DNA of 64,000 nt from NCBI GenBank assembly GCA_002311385.1, contig DCAE01000109.1, forward strand, positions 236,479 to 300,478, written 5' to 3'. Source of the DNA: Dehalococcoidia bacterium UBA1141 (GTDB lineage: Bacteria > Chloroflexota > Dehalococcoidia > Lucifugimonadales > UBA3495). Both the position numbers and the translations under genes were made by a program. Shown one piece after another: positions 7,626 through 16,197 of the stretch. The notes under the pieces are model-generated. The model did not search any database, had not been told where the DNA came from, and worked only from the letters and a program-made list of their open reading frames with translations. Each line of letters starts with the position of its first letter. Position 1 is the stretch's first letter.

Positions 7626-7659
7626 AATGTTGACCTTTTCAGTCAACATTCTATATAAT
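7626..7659 (+). promoter_or_regulatory. Promoter with overlapping palindromic operator
   Basis: TTGACC (7630-7635), 18-base spacer, TATAAT (7654-7659): a strong sigma-70-type promoter 44 bases ahead of the sufT-like gene. A perfect palindrome, AATGTTGAC-N7-GTCAACATT (7626-7650), overlaps the -35 box and spacer. That geometry suits a repressor binding site. The regulator is unknown. Confidence 0.7.
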
Positions 7660-7702
7660 TGGTCTGATTCCAGTTGGCTAGGTGTAATTACAGGAGGCGG
7701 GA

Positions 7703-8014
7703 ATGACCGAAGCAACCCTGACCAAAGAGGCCGTTACTGAGGCTTTGAGAACTGTTTACGATCCGGAAATTCCGGTGAATGTCGTTGATTTGGGTCTGGT
7801 ATACGATGTTCAAGTCAACGACGAAGGCGGGATTTACGTTCAGATGACCCTAACCTTCCCCGGTTGCGGCATGGGTCCATTCATCGCTCAGCAGGCAGAA
7901 TGGGCAGTTCAGGATTTGGATGGCGCCGGTGAAGTTGAGATCGAAATGGTTTTCGATCCTCCATGGACTCCAGAACTGATTAGCGAGGGAGCCAGAGCGG
8001 AATTGGGCATTTAG
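7703..8014 (+). CDS. MIP18/DUF59-family Fe-S assembly protein (SufT/PaaD-like)
   Basis: A 103-residue protein of the DUF59 fold involved in maturation of Fe-S proteins. It shows the family core YDPEIPVNVVDLGLVYDV near residues 18-35 and LTFPGCGMGPFI with the conserved Cys near 50, ending in the typical DPPWTPELIS. AGGAGG precedes the ATG. mrp starts 12 bases after its stop, so the two are one operon; a DUF59 protein beside an Mrp/ApbC ATPase is a common pairing in Fe-S cluster delivery. The upstream palindrome suggests regulated expression. Confidence 0.9.
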   Translation: MTEATLTKEAVTEALRTVYDPEIPVNVVDLGLVYDVQVNDEGGIYVQMTLTFPGCGMGPFIAQQAEWAVQDLDGAGEVEIEMVFDPPWTPELISEGARAELGI

Positions 8015-8026
8015 CGAGTCTATTTT

Positions 8027-8941
8027 ATGGTGACTCCCCCTCACAACGCAGGGCCGGAAGGCGCTGGCGAACCAGATTCTGGTCAACCGAATGCCGGTCA
8101 GCCAAACCCTGGTCCGGCAAAATCTGGTCAACGAAACACCGGCGCTGAAAACGCGCGGTTGGAGCAGATTAAACGCTCCTGGCAACAGAAGCGCCAAATC
8201 ACCGACCGTTTGGCCGATGTGCAGACCAAAATTGGAATCTACAGCGGCAAAGGCGGTGTGGGGAAAACCACCGTCTCGGTCAACCTGGCCGTCACTCTAG
8301 CGAAAGAGGGCAATAAAGTGGGGCTGCTTGATGTGGACATCGACTGCCCCAACGTTACCAAGGTGCTGGGCATCTCCGACAAGCCTGATTATGAGGACGG
8401 TCAGATTATCCCGGCCGAAAAATGGGGAGTAAAGGTCGTCTCCATGGCCTTCTTTCAAGAGAAAGAGGAGGAGGCGATTATCTGGCGCGGACCCATGATT
8501 CACAACGCCATCAACCAGTTTCTACAAATAACCCAGTGGGGAGAGTTGGACTACCTGTTGGTGGACCTTCCCCCCGGCACTTCCGACTCGCCATTGACCG
8601 TCATGCAGACCTTGCCCATGGACGGTTTCGTGGTGGTAAGCACCCCTCAAGAACTGGCGAATATTGATGCCAAACGCTGCATCAACATGATTCGCAAGCT
8701 CAACCTGAATGTGCTGGGCGTGGTGGAAAACTATGCTGGCGAAATATTCGGAGAGGGCGCCGGCAAAGATCTGGCCAAAGAGGTTGATGCCCCATTCTTG
8801 GGCACCATGGCCTTGAGAGGAAGTTACCGGGACTCGTCAAAACCCACCGCATTGGCAGACGCCGAGGTTGGCGAAGAGTATGCCACAGTCGCTGACAATA
8901 TGCGAAAAAGCCTGAGAGAATTCGGTAGATCAGCAGCCTAA
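8027..8941 (+). CDS. mrp: Mrp/NBP35-family P-loop ATPase (Fe-S carrier)
   Basis: An ATPase of the Mrp/ApbC/Nbp35 family that transfers Fe-S clusters. It has a deviant Walker A SGKGGVGKTT near residue 69, a DVDIDCPNV switch, and LLVDLPPGTSDSPLTV as Walker B and family signature. The N-terminal 45 residues are a Gly/Pro/Asn/Gln-rich low-complexity tail of short degenerate repeats (GQPNAGQPNPG). The usual C-terminal CxxC for the bridging cluster is not seen: where ENM..C..C is expected the sequence reads ENYAGEIFGEGAGK. Either this copy has another ligand (the Cys in DIDCPNV is a candidate) or it is a cluster-less ATPase. The start at 8027 lacks a strong SD, but the operon position supports it. 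Confidence 0.9.
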   Translation: MVTPPHNAGPEGAGEPDSGQPNAGQPNPGPAKSGQRNTGAENARLEQIKRSWQQKRQITDRLADVQTKIGIYSGKGGVGKTTVSVNLAVTLAKEGNKVGLLDVDIDCPNVTKVLGISDKPDYEDGQIIPAEKWGVKVVSMAFFQEKEEEAIIWRGPMIHNAINQFLQITQWGELDYLLVDLPPGTSDSPLTVMQTLPMDGFVVVSTPQELANIDAKRCINMIRKLNLNVLGVVENYAGEIFGEGAGKDLAKEVDAPFLGTMALRGSYRDSSKPTALADAEVGEEYATVADNMRKSLREFGRSAA

Positions 8942-9026
8942 CCGGGCTCAACAGAGACAGAGGCCTTTTACTCGGTTCGTTGGACTGGCTCAGTTAGGCT
9001 GATATTCTACTTCGGCAATCCCGCTG

Positions 9027-10967
9027 CTAGGAATCGTCTCCAGACGAAACGCCTGAAATCGGCTTCTCGTTCGGTGCGTGGCCGTTGGAGTTTCCTCCGG
9101 CGCCGTTTAATTCCTGGGGAGCGCTTGCCGCCGTTGGTCCATCTTCCATTGACACATCACCTGACACTTCTTCGGAAGACTCCGACACCGGGCTCCTCAC
9201 CAACCGCCCACTACGTTCTCCATCTGCCGTGATATTAATCAATAATTCCACTTCCAGATCCATGGCTTCTTGAGAGTAGGCCGTCTGCTCCCCCATACGG
9301 CGGAATTTCTGGTAGCGTCGTTTCAGCAGCTTGTTGGTGGACAGTCTGGTCAATTCGGCCAGTTGCTGGGCCACGGCCATCTGCATTATGGCTGCGGCTT
9401 CTCTGGGATTGGTATGGGCGCCGCCTTCCGGCTCGGGTACGATTTGGTCGCCGATACCCAACTCCAAGCAATCTTGGGCCGTCAACATTAGCGCTTGGGC
9501 AGCCTCTCTATCCAGCATGTGGTCCGGGAACGGCCCGCCCAAATGGCGGTTGAGCGATATCGGTGAGTAGATGGAGTATTGCTGGAACAGTATCCGGTCC
9601 GATAATCCCAAAGCAAGCGCACCTTCGCTGCCGCCCTCACCGATAATAACGGAGACGATTGGTATCGGCGCTTCCACCATCTGGGAGAGGGTGGTTGCTA
9701 TTGCGTTTCCTATCCCTTGCTCCTCCGATTCCAGGCCCGGATGAGCGCCTTGAGTGTCAATCAAGGTTACCAAGGGCAATTTGAAGCGGGAGGCCAAGGA
9801 TATCAGCCTTTGGGCTTTGCGCAGGCCGTCGGGGTAGATGTGGTACCGCTCCCCCTCTAAAGCTGGGCGGCGCTGTTGACCAATGATTACTATAGGTTCG
9901 CCGCACAAGAAGCCGACCCCACCTATTATGGAGCGGTCGTCGCTGCTCAGCCTGTCTCCCCTCAGTTCTATAAACGAGTCCAACATTGACCGAATGTAAG
10001 CCATGGCCAGAGGGCGCTCGGCGTGGCGGGAGATGGTTACCGATTCCCACGCATCCGCTTCCCCTGTGGTTTCTATCTCGGTCTTTAGCAGGTCTTTATA
10101 ATCTCCTTCATCCCGGCTTTGGGATGTGAGAATCTGTAGCAGCGTGGACAATCGGTCGTGCAGCGCATCTCGGTCCACCACGTTATCCAGCAAGCCGTGG
10201 CTGAGATGGGCCTCAGCGGTGTGTGCGTCCAACGGCAATGGCCTGTTCGACGCTTCTTTCATGGCGCGCAGGGGCGCAAGACCAATCAGAGAACCTGGTT
10301 CGGCCAATATGATGTCGGCCAGATTGGCAAAGCTGGCGTAGGCTTGGCCGGTGGAGGGGTTGGCCAGCACCACAATGAACGGGGCGCCTTCTTCTCTAAG
10401 CTTGTTGGCCGCCGTCACGGTCTTGGCCATCTGCATCAATGAAAGCACGCCCTCTTGGGTGCGTGAACCGCCACCGGACACTAAGGCAATCAGCGGCAAA
10501 TGTCTCTTTGCTGCGTTTTCCAAAGCGGTTGCGATTTTCTCTCCCACAACGCTCCCCATGCTGCCGCCCATGAAGCCAAAATCCAGCACTACCAACATCA
10601 CTTCGATGCCGTCAATCTGACACCGGCCTGTGACCACCGCTTCGGTGAGACCGGTACGGTTTTGCACTTGAGTCAACAGTCTACGGTAGCGACCCCGTCC
10701 CGAGAAGGAGATGGGCGCAGTGGAACTGAGGTACTTGTGGGATTCCTTGAACGTGCCTTTATCCGCCAAAAGCTCGATTCGCTCTCTGGCGTTGAGGCTG
10801 TAATGGAACCGGCAATAGGGGCAAACCCGGTAGGTCAGGTAGGCGGAGGTCTCACCTATGGGCTCTTCGCACAATAGGCAACGGTCGTGGACCACGGAGA
10901 TATAGACCTTCTCCGAGTCGCCTTCTCGTTTGAATAAATGGACCAAAAAACCAGATAGGTTCCTCAA
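9027..10967 (-). CDS. accDA: Acetyl-CoA carboxylase carboxyltransferase, fused beta-alpha (AccD-AccA)
   Basis: Transfers carboxyl from carboxybiotin to acetyl-CoA, making malonyl-CoA for fatty-acid synthesis. One 646-residue chain carries both subunits. Residues 1-290 are AccD-like, with a four-Cys zinc ribbon (CLLC...CPYC, near 30-53), GGSMGSVVGEK and the SGGGSRTQEG crotonase-fold signature. Residues about 310-590 are AccA-like (RPLAMAYIRSMLDSF, GEGGSEGALALGLSDR). The last 50 residues are a Ser/Glu/Gly-rich tail. The TTG start is supported by GGAGGAAC 7 bases upstream. The biotin carboxylase and BCCP genes are not in the window. Confidence 0.92.
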   Translation of the reverse strand: MRNLSGFLVHLFKREGDSEKVYISVVHDRCLLCEEPIGETSAYLTYRVCPYCRFHYSLNARERIELLADKGTFKESHKYLSSTAPISFSGRGRYRRLLTQVQNRTGLTEAVVTGRCQIDGIEVMLVVLDFGFMGGSMGSVVGEKIATALENAAKRHLPLIALVSGGGSRTQEGVLSLMQMAKTVTAANKLREEGAPFIVVLANPSTGQAYASFANLADIILAEPGSLIGLAPLRAMKEASNRPLPLDAHTAEAHLSHGLLDNVVDRDALHDRLSTLLQILTSQSRDEGDYKDLLKTEIETTGEADAWESVTISRHAERPLAMAYIRSMLDSFIELRGDRLSSDDRSIIGGVGFLCGEPIVIIGQQRRPALEGERYHIYPDGLRKAQRLISLASRFKLPLVTLIDTQGAHPGLESEEQGIGNAIATTLSQMVEAPIPIVSVIIGEGGSEGALALGLSDRILFQQYSIYSPISLNRHLGGPFPDHMLDREAAQALMLTAQDCLELGIGDQIVPEPEGGAHTNPREAAAIMQMAVAQQLAELTRLSTNKLLKRRYQKFRRMGEQTAYSQEAMDLEVELLINITADGERSGRLVRSPVSESSEEVSGDVSMEDGPTAASAPQELNGAGGNSNGHAPNEKPISGVSSGDDS

Positions 10968-11275
10968 AAAGTTCCTCCACCTGTGGTGGCTGTCAGGGTG
11001 CGTTGACGCACCTGGCTCACCTAACCTTGGCGTCTATGATACAACGATGAGAGGTTAAATTAAACTTGGTTCTGACTGCCAATATGGCCTGTTGGAGCTT
11101 AGTAAGCCCCTATAGTGTGCCTAATAATTGATTTTTCCGTTTCCGGCCTGTATTTCAAGTAAACGCTGGCTTTCTCGGCCCCCCTGTTCTAAACTCTCGC
11201 GTGTTACCGGTGTATTACCCGCCCGATGGCAAAGACCTATCGGCCAGCTGAATCACTTGAGCGAGGTGGATGCAG
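10968..11275. other. 308-base non-coding spacer
   Basis: Divergent region between accDA (-) and the small subunit/amidase pair (+). No ORF, RNA structure or convincing promoter hexamers were recognised. Confidence 0.4.
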
Positions 11276-11458
11276 ATGTCAATCTCAAATGAAACCCTGA
11301 AAGCGATGATTCGTGACTACAACGGGTTGGAGTTGTCCGACGATGAATTGGAGTTGGTCCGCCCGGAGTTGGATTATTACTTGGACGAGCTTAAAAAGCT
11401 GGATGCGCTGGATTTATCCGACGCGTTTTCCAGTCGGCTGCTGCGCTTTCCGGAATAG
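11276..11458 (+). CDS. Small amidase-associated protein (GatC/AtzG-like)
   Basis: A 60-residue, acidic, mostly helical protein immediately upstream of an amidase gene. Its size, two-helix pattern (ELSDDELELVRPELDYYLDELKKLDALDL) and C-terminal extended segment resemble GatC of the amidotransferase and AtzG of the AtzE amidase. Those short subunits wrap around the amidase partner. The ATG at 11276 is preferred over 11270 because AGGTGG then sits about 7 bases upstream. The link to GatC/AtzG is inferred from context and general shape, not a clear signature. Confidence 0.6.
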   Translation: MSISNETLKAMIRDYNGLELSDDELELVRPELDYYLDELKKLDALDLSDAFSSRLLRFPE

Positions 11459-11523
11459 ATAATTCGGATTAGAAATCAGCGAGACCCTTCGGTCAGATTA
11501 GATCCCTTTAGGAGGTTGAGAGC

Positions 11524-12957
11524 ATGCCTAACGTTGAATTGCTACAGATGACCATCTCCGAGATGGCCCCGAAAATCCAAAACAAAGAAGTTTCTCCGGT
11601 TGAACTGACCGAAGCAGCCTTGGCGGCCGCCGACAAACTTCAACCCACAATTAATTCATTCATTAAAATCCTCCACGATAAAGCTATGGACCAAGCCCGG
11701 GAAGCGGAAGCGGACATATCGCGAGGGAATTACCGCGGGCCGCTCCACGGCATTCCCATCGGCCTGAAGGACAATCTAGCGACTGCAGGAATTACCACAA
11801 CGCTGGGTTCCAAAGTGCTGGCCGACCATGTGCCGGAGGAAGACGCCGAGGTGGTCAAGCGCTGCCGTGACGCTGGCGCAATCTTCATCGGAAAAGAAAA
11901 TCTGGAAGAGTTCGCCGCTGGGGCCACCTCCAACAACCCTCACTACGGCGCGGTGCGCAACCCTTGGGGTCTTGACCATATCCCGGGAGGCTCCAGCGGG
12001 GGCGGCGGCGCAAACGTTGCCGCCGGGGTTACCTTTGCTTCCTTGGGCACAGACCTGGGAGGCTCAGTGCGACTGCCAGGAACCTTCTGCGGCGTGGTGG
12101 GACTTAAACAGAGCTTTGGACGTGTTAGCCAACGGGGTCTGATGGTGACCAGCTTTAACGGCGACCACATAGGACCGATGACCCGCTCCGTTGCCGATAG
12201 CGCATTGGTGCTGCAGGTTCTTGCTGGCAACGACCCTTTAGACCCCAGTTCGGTGCCTGTGCCGGTACCTGATTACAGCGCTTACCTAGGGAAAAGTCTC
12301 CACGGCTTGAAAATGGGCGTCCCTTCCAACTACTACTTTGAAATGCTGGACGCCGAGGTGGAGGAGGCGGTGCGAAGGAGCATAGCAGCCCTGGAGGAAT
12401 TGGGCGCTGAGATGGTTGAAGTCAGTCTGCCTGCGATGGAATACATCGGAGCATTGCGCATATCAGCCATGGCCGACGGGATAGTGACTCATGAGCAATT
12501 CCTCAAGTCCAATAGGGAAGATTACGGACCAGATGTTCTCTACCGCACCATCCCAGGACAGTTCGTGCTGGGCCGGGACTATTCCAAGTCTTTGAAGGTC
12601 CAGCGGATAATCCAGGAGGAGTATGCCCAGGTGATGCAGCAGGTGGATTTCCTGATTACCCCAACCGCTCCTGTGGCTGCGCCCCGCATCGACGCAAAGT
12701 ACATCACCATGAACGGTGAAGAGCATCGGGTCAGGGGCCCCGGCTCCAGCCTGATTTCCCGGTGCACCAGCCCATTTAACGCCACCGGGCTGCCAGCCAT
12801 ATCTGTTCCATGCGGAGTGACAAAATCTGGATTGCCCATAGGGATGCAAGTTATAAGCCGTCCCTTTGAAGAGGGATTAATGTTCCAAGTAGCCGACTGC
12901 TATGAGAAGGTTTCGCCTAGTCAGGGCCTCCGCCCCGCAGCCTTTGTTGGAGCGTAG
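11524..12957 (+). CDS. Amidase-signature family amidase (GatA/AtzE-like)
   Basis: A hydrolase of the amidase-signature family with a Ser-cisSer-Lys triad. The Lys is in GLKDNLATAG near residue 83. The signature GGSSGGGGANVAAG near 157 holds the cis-Ser, and DLGGSVRLPGTFCGVVGLK near 179 the nucleophilic Ser. The 477-aa length fits GatA and related catabolic amidases. AGGAGG precedes the ATG. The small GatC/AtzG-like gene ends 65 bases upstream, so the two are likely co-expressed. No gatB lies nearby, and the window also encodes glutaminyl-tRNA synthetase. A catabolic or biosynthetic amidase is therefore at least as likely as GatA. Confidence 0.85.
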   Translation: MPNVELLQMTISEMAPKIQNKEVSPVELTEAALAAADKLQPTINSFIKILHDKAMDQAREAEADISRGNYRGPLHGIPIGLKDNLATAGITTTLGSKVLADHVPEEDAEVVKRCRDAGAIFIGKENLEEFAAGATSNNPHYGAVRNPWGLDHIPGGSSGGGGANVAAGVTFASLGTDLGGSVRLPGTFCGVVGLKQSFGRVSQRGLMVTSFNGDHIGPMTRSVADSALVLQVLAGNDPLDPSSVPVPVPDYSAYLGKSLHGLKMGVPSNYYFEMLDAEVEEAVRRSIAALEELGAEMVEVSLPAMEYIGALRISAMADGIVTHEQFLKSNREDYGPDVLYRTIPGQFVLGRDYSKSLKVQRIIQEEYAQVMQQVDFLITPTAPVAAPRIDAKYITMNGEEHRVRGPGSSLISRCTSPFNATGLPAISVPCGVTKSGLPIGMQVISRPFEEGLMFQVADCYEKVSPSQGLRPAAFVGA

Positions 12958-13130
12958 GGACGAGGAATATCAGGTTCAGAGACGTATAAACTTGGGCGGA
13001 GAAAGAGTTCTTACATCACCGGCTTCCTTCGTCGACTGCCATGGTAGGATGTTTCGATTCAAAAGAACGCCGGTCAAAAGAAGGCCGGTAAAATGTCCGG
13101 TTGGTTAAATCAGATTTTTGGAGGGTAGTC

Positions 13131-13856
13131 ATGCCACAGAGTTGGGTGGACATCAAGGTCAACAACGAAAGCATGGAAGGGTACCTGACCCGGCCTGAAG
13201 GGGACGGCAAAAGCCCGGCCGTCATCGTGATTCAAGAGATTTGGGGTGTCAACTCCCACATCCAGTTCCTGACCGACCGCTTTCCTCCCCTGGGTTACGT
13301 GGGGTTGGCCCCGGCTATGTTTCACCGTGACGGCCCCATGACCATGGGCCTGCACGAAGAGATGGACACTGCGGTGGCCCGCATGGGCAAGTGCACCGAC
13401 GTCAACATCATCGCCGATGTTCAAGCAGCGGTGGACTACCTGAAAGCCCAGCAATTTGTGGATTCGGACCGTATCGGAATAGTGGGATTCTGCTTCGGTG
13501 GCCGGGTCACCTATCTGTCTGCAAGCACTATCCCGGACCTTAAAGCCTCGGTGGTGTACTACGGTGGTTTCATTTCCGTAGCCAGAGGCGAAGGACCTTC
13601 TCCTTTGGAGCGTACATCGGGCATATCTGCTCCAATGATGGGTTTGTTCGGCGAGGACGACGCCAACCCATCCCCTGAGGAAGTGGCGACTTTCGCTGCC
13701 GAATTAGACAAGCACAACAAGAACTATGAGTTCCATACCTACCCCGGCGCCGGTCACGGTTTCAACTGCAACGCCAGGGCCAGCTACCGCCCCGAGTCGG
13801 CGCGAGACGCCTGGGGCAAGGCCATGGCCTTCTTCGACACCAACCTCAAAAGTTAA
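13131..13856 (+). CDS. Dienelactone hydrolase family protein
   Basis: An alpha/beta hydrolase of the dienelactone hydrolase family (241 aa). The nucleophile elbow is GFCFGG with Cys near residue 122. The acid lies in FGEDDANPS near 172 and the catalytic His in GAGHGF near 205, the Cys-Asp-His triad of the family. The oxyanion segment IQEIWGVN is near 33. The ATG at 13131 follows GGAGGG. No aromatic-ring catabolic genes adjoin it, so the natural substrate is open. A strong terminator follows. Confidence 0.88.
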   Translation: MPQSWVDIKVNNESMEGYLTRPEGDGKSPAVIVIQEIWGVNSHIQFLTDRFPPLGYVGLAPAMFHRDGPMTMGLHEEMDTAVARMGKCTDVNIIADVQAAVDYLKAQQFVDSDRIGIVGFCFGGRVTYLSASTIPDLKASVVYYGGFISVARGEGPSPLERTSGISAPMMGLFGEDDANPSPEEVATFAAELDKHNKNYEFHTYPGAGHGFNCNARASYRPESARDAWGKAMAFFDTNLKS

Positions 13857-13877
13857 GTTTCTCCAAACACGGAAGTC

Positions 13878-13916
13878 AAAAAGCCCCCACTGCGGTTCGG
13901 CGGTGGGGGCTTTTTC
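13878..13916 (+). terminator. Rho-independent terminator after the dienelactone hydrolase gene
   Basis: AAAAGCCCCCAC (13879-13890) pairs with GTGGGGGCTTTT (13903-13914) and is followed by more T. The A-rich 5' flank may also make it work on the minus strand, though the opposing SDR gene ends about 45 bases further on. Confidence 0.9.
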
Positions 13917-13961
13917 TCTGGAGCGGTTTGAAGACCCTAATTAGACTTAGATCGATAAGGC

Positions 13962-14753
13962 CTACATCACCGAGCGGACTACTCCGCCGTCGACCAATAT
14001 TGTTGTTCCTGTGATGTAGCCGTTCTTTTCCGACGCAAGGAAAGCCACCAAGTCGGCCAACTCCTCCGGGCGGCCGAAACGGCCCAAGGGGATACTGGCT
14101 GAGCGGGCGCTTAGGGCTTCTTCGGTGGATACCCCCGTCTCTGCGCCCCTGGTTTCGAAGATGTGGACCATCCGGTCGGTGAGCAAGAATCCAGGCGCAA
14201 CGTTGTTGACCAGTATGTTGTCGCGGCCTACCTCGTCAGCCAAACTCTTGGCATAGGCCACCGCCCCCATCCGGGTGACGCCGGAGGTTACCAAATTGTC
14301 GATGGGCTGGTAAACGGTGCTGGCCAGAATGTTGACGATGCGCCCCCAAGACTGCTTTTTCAGGTGAGGAACCGCCTCCCGGCCCATGCGGATGAAAAAG
14401 TTGAGGGCCATCTGAAAAGCTTGCTCCCAAGTCTCTTCTGAAGTAGTTACGGCCCGGCCTTCCGGGGGGCCGCCCGAGTTGCAGACAAGGATATCCAACC
14501 GACCGAAGTGGTCGACCGTTGTTTGGATCAGGTTTTGTATATCTGGCAATTGGGAAAGGTCTCCGGGCACCGTCAGCACCTCGGCATCGGTGGAAGCGCG
14601 AATCTCCTGGGCCGCCGTTTCCAAGTCTTCGGTGTTCCGGCTGCAAATAACCACGTTGGCGCCTTCCTGCGCCAAGGAGAGCGCGCAGGCTTTCCCCAAG
14701 CCCTTGCTTCCACCGCCAACCACCGCCACTCTTCCTCTGATTCCCAGGTCCAT
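13962..14753 (-). CDS. Short-chain dehydrogenase/reductase with degenerate catalytic motif
   Basis: A 263-residue SDR with the NAD(P)-binding GGGSKGLGKA near residue 13, the CNSGG motif near 91 and the C-terminal ITGTTILVDGG. The canonical Ser-x12-Tyr-x3-Lys is not intact. The Ser of NILAS is present, but Gly and Met occupy the Tyr and Lys positions (TSGVTRMG). This pattern is shared with a subgroup of FabG-like atypical SDRs (known family variation). The activity may be altered or rely on other residues. It is transcribed divergently from the Zn-ADH gene 217 bases away. Confidence 0.85.
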   Translation of the reverse strand: MDLGIRGRVAVVGGGSKGLGKACALSLAQEGANVVICSRNTEDLETAAQEIRASTDAEVLTVPGDLSQLPDIQNLIQTTVDHFGRLDILVCNSGGPPEGRAVTTSEETWEQAFQMALNFFIRMGREAVPHLKKQSWGRIVNILASTVYQPIDNLVTSGVTRMGAVAYAKSLADEVGRDNILVNNVAPGFLLTDRMVHIFETRGAETGVSTEEALSARSASIPLGRFGRPEELADLVAFLASEKNGYITGTTILVDGGVVRSVM

Positions 14754-14970
14754 GCTTCACTCCTTGCTGTGCATGTGGCTTCAAGATTGCCTCATGCTAT
14801 CAACGCTGACGGTTGGTGGCAACCCGCAGGTGCTTCCGGTGTCTTTAGCCTGTGTCCGAACAAGTTAGCCGTGGTAACATACCCTCGTTCCAAAGCTCCT
14901 TTTAAGTAAGTGCCGTGTATTAAATGTCTGAATATTAGGCAAAGGAGCAAAACCTATCTGAGGGAAAGAG

Positions 14971-16062
14971 ATGACTATTTCAGGGATGGGAGTGGTAGTC
15001 AGGAAAGCAGGGGAGGCCTCAAAGTTGGAGGAAATCCTCTTGGGAGAGCCGGGTCTGGGCGAAGTCCTGGTCCGTATCCAAGCCAGCGGCGTGTGCCATA
15101 CCGATTTGATGTACAGAGAAGGGAAGATTTCGGACGAATTCCCCTATCTGCTGGGCCATGAAGGGGCAGGCATTGTTCAGTCCGTGGGAGAAGGGGTAAC
15201 CACCCCAGCGGTCGGTGATTATGTCATCCTCGCCTGGCGTGCTCCCTGCGGCAAGTGCCGGTTTTGCCAGCTTGGACAGCCGAATCTGTGCTCAGCCAGC
15301 CTGAACGCCCAGCCCCGTATGACCACCAAAAGCGATGGCAAAGTACTTAGCCCGGCCTTGGGCATCGGCACTTTTTGTACTCATACCGTGGTGGCGGCAA
15401 CCCAAGCCATTCCGGTGCCGACGGAGTGTCCTCCGTCGCAAGCATGCTTGATTGGTTGCGGAGTTATGACCGGGGTCGGCGCGGCATTGTATACCGCCGC
15501 CGTGCGCCGGGGCAGCACAGTGGCTGTTTACGGCTGTGGCGGCGTCGGTTGTAGCGTAATCATGGGGGCCAAGCTGGCCCGCGCGGGGAAAATCATCGCC
15601 GTGGACATCGCCCAGAACAAACTAGATTGGGCGCGCCAGTTCGGCGCGACCGACGTTGTCGACGCCAGCAAGACTGACCCGGTGGAAGCAATCAAGAGCC
15701 TGACCGGCGGAAACGGCGTGGACTATTCCTTCGAGGCGGTAGGTTCTCCAAACACCCTGTTGCAAGCTCTCTGGTCCAGGGACTTGGCGGGCACATGCAC
15801 ATTGATTGGCGTTCCCGACCCGTCTATGAAGATGGAACTGCCCATGCTCCAGTTTTTCGGACTGGGCGGTTCTTTGAGAGTGAGTTGGTACGGTGACTGC
15901 CTACCTTCCCGGGATTTCCCGCTGCTAGCTAATTGGTACATCAACGGTGAGCTAGACTTGGACCGGGCGGTTACCCGCGAGATCGGGCTGGAAGATGCCG
16001 AGGCAGCTTTTGAGGCCATGGAGCGAGGGGAGACCCTGCGGTCTGTTATTCGGATACCGTAG
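14971..16062 (+). CDS. Zinc-dependent alcohol dehydrogenase, S-(hydroxymethyl)mycothiol dehydrogenase-like
   Basis: A class III-type Zn-ADH of 363 aa. From memory it aligns end to end with actinobacterial mycothiol-dependent formaldehyde dehydrogenase (MscR). Shared segments include GVCHTDLMYREG with a catalytic Cys, FPYLLGHEGAG with the catalytic His, the structural-zinc cysteines in CGKCRFCQLGQPNLC, YGCGGVGCSVIMGA for NAD, and SWYGDCLPSRDFP. This suggests oxidation of a thiol-formaldehyde adduct or a related alcohol. Whether the organism makes mycothiol cannot be told from the window. The ATG at 14971 follows GGGAAAGAG. Confidence 0.85.
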   Translation: MTISGMGVVVRKAGEASKLEEILLGEPGLGEVLVRIQASGVCHTDLMYREGKISDEFPYLLGHEGAGIVQSVGEGVTTPAVGDYVILAWRAPCGKCRFCQLGQPNLCSASLNAQPRMTTKSDGKVLSPALGIGTFCTHTVVAATQAIPVPTECPPSQACLIGCGVMTGVGAALYTAAVRRGSTVAVYGCGGVGCSVIMGAKLARAGKIIAVDIAQNKLDWARQFGATDVVDASKTDPVEAIKSLTGGNGVDYSFEAVGSPNTLLQALWSRDLAGTCTLIGVPDPSMKMELPMLQFFGLGGSLRVSWYGDCLPSRDFPLLANWYINGELDLDRAVTREIGLEDAEAAFEAMERGETLRSVIRIP

Positions 16063-16197
16063 ATAGCGGATAGCCGCCAGAATTTGGCGACAACATAACC
16101 GCCGAGACCACTTTGGATGAATTGTTCCAACTCTCGTTCAGGCAATTTCAAAGCCAGCATCAACTAATAAAAACGGTGGATGTGCCGGGAGGATTCC

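Noticed and set aside
9235..9471. Additional ORFs inside accDA
   Set aside because: Out-of-frame shadows without SD; the fused carboxyltransferase frame has complete motifs.
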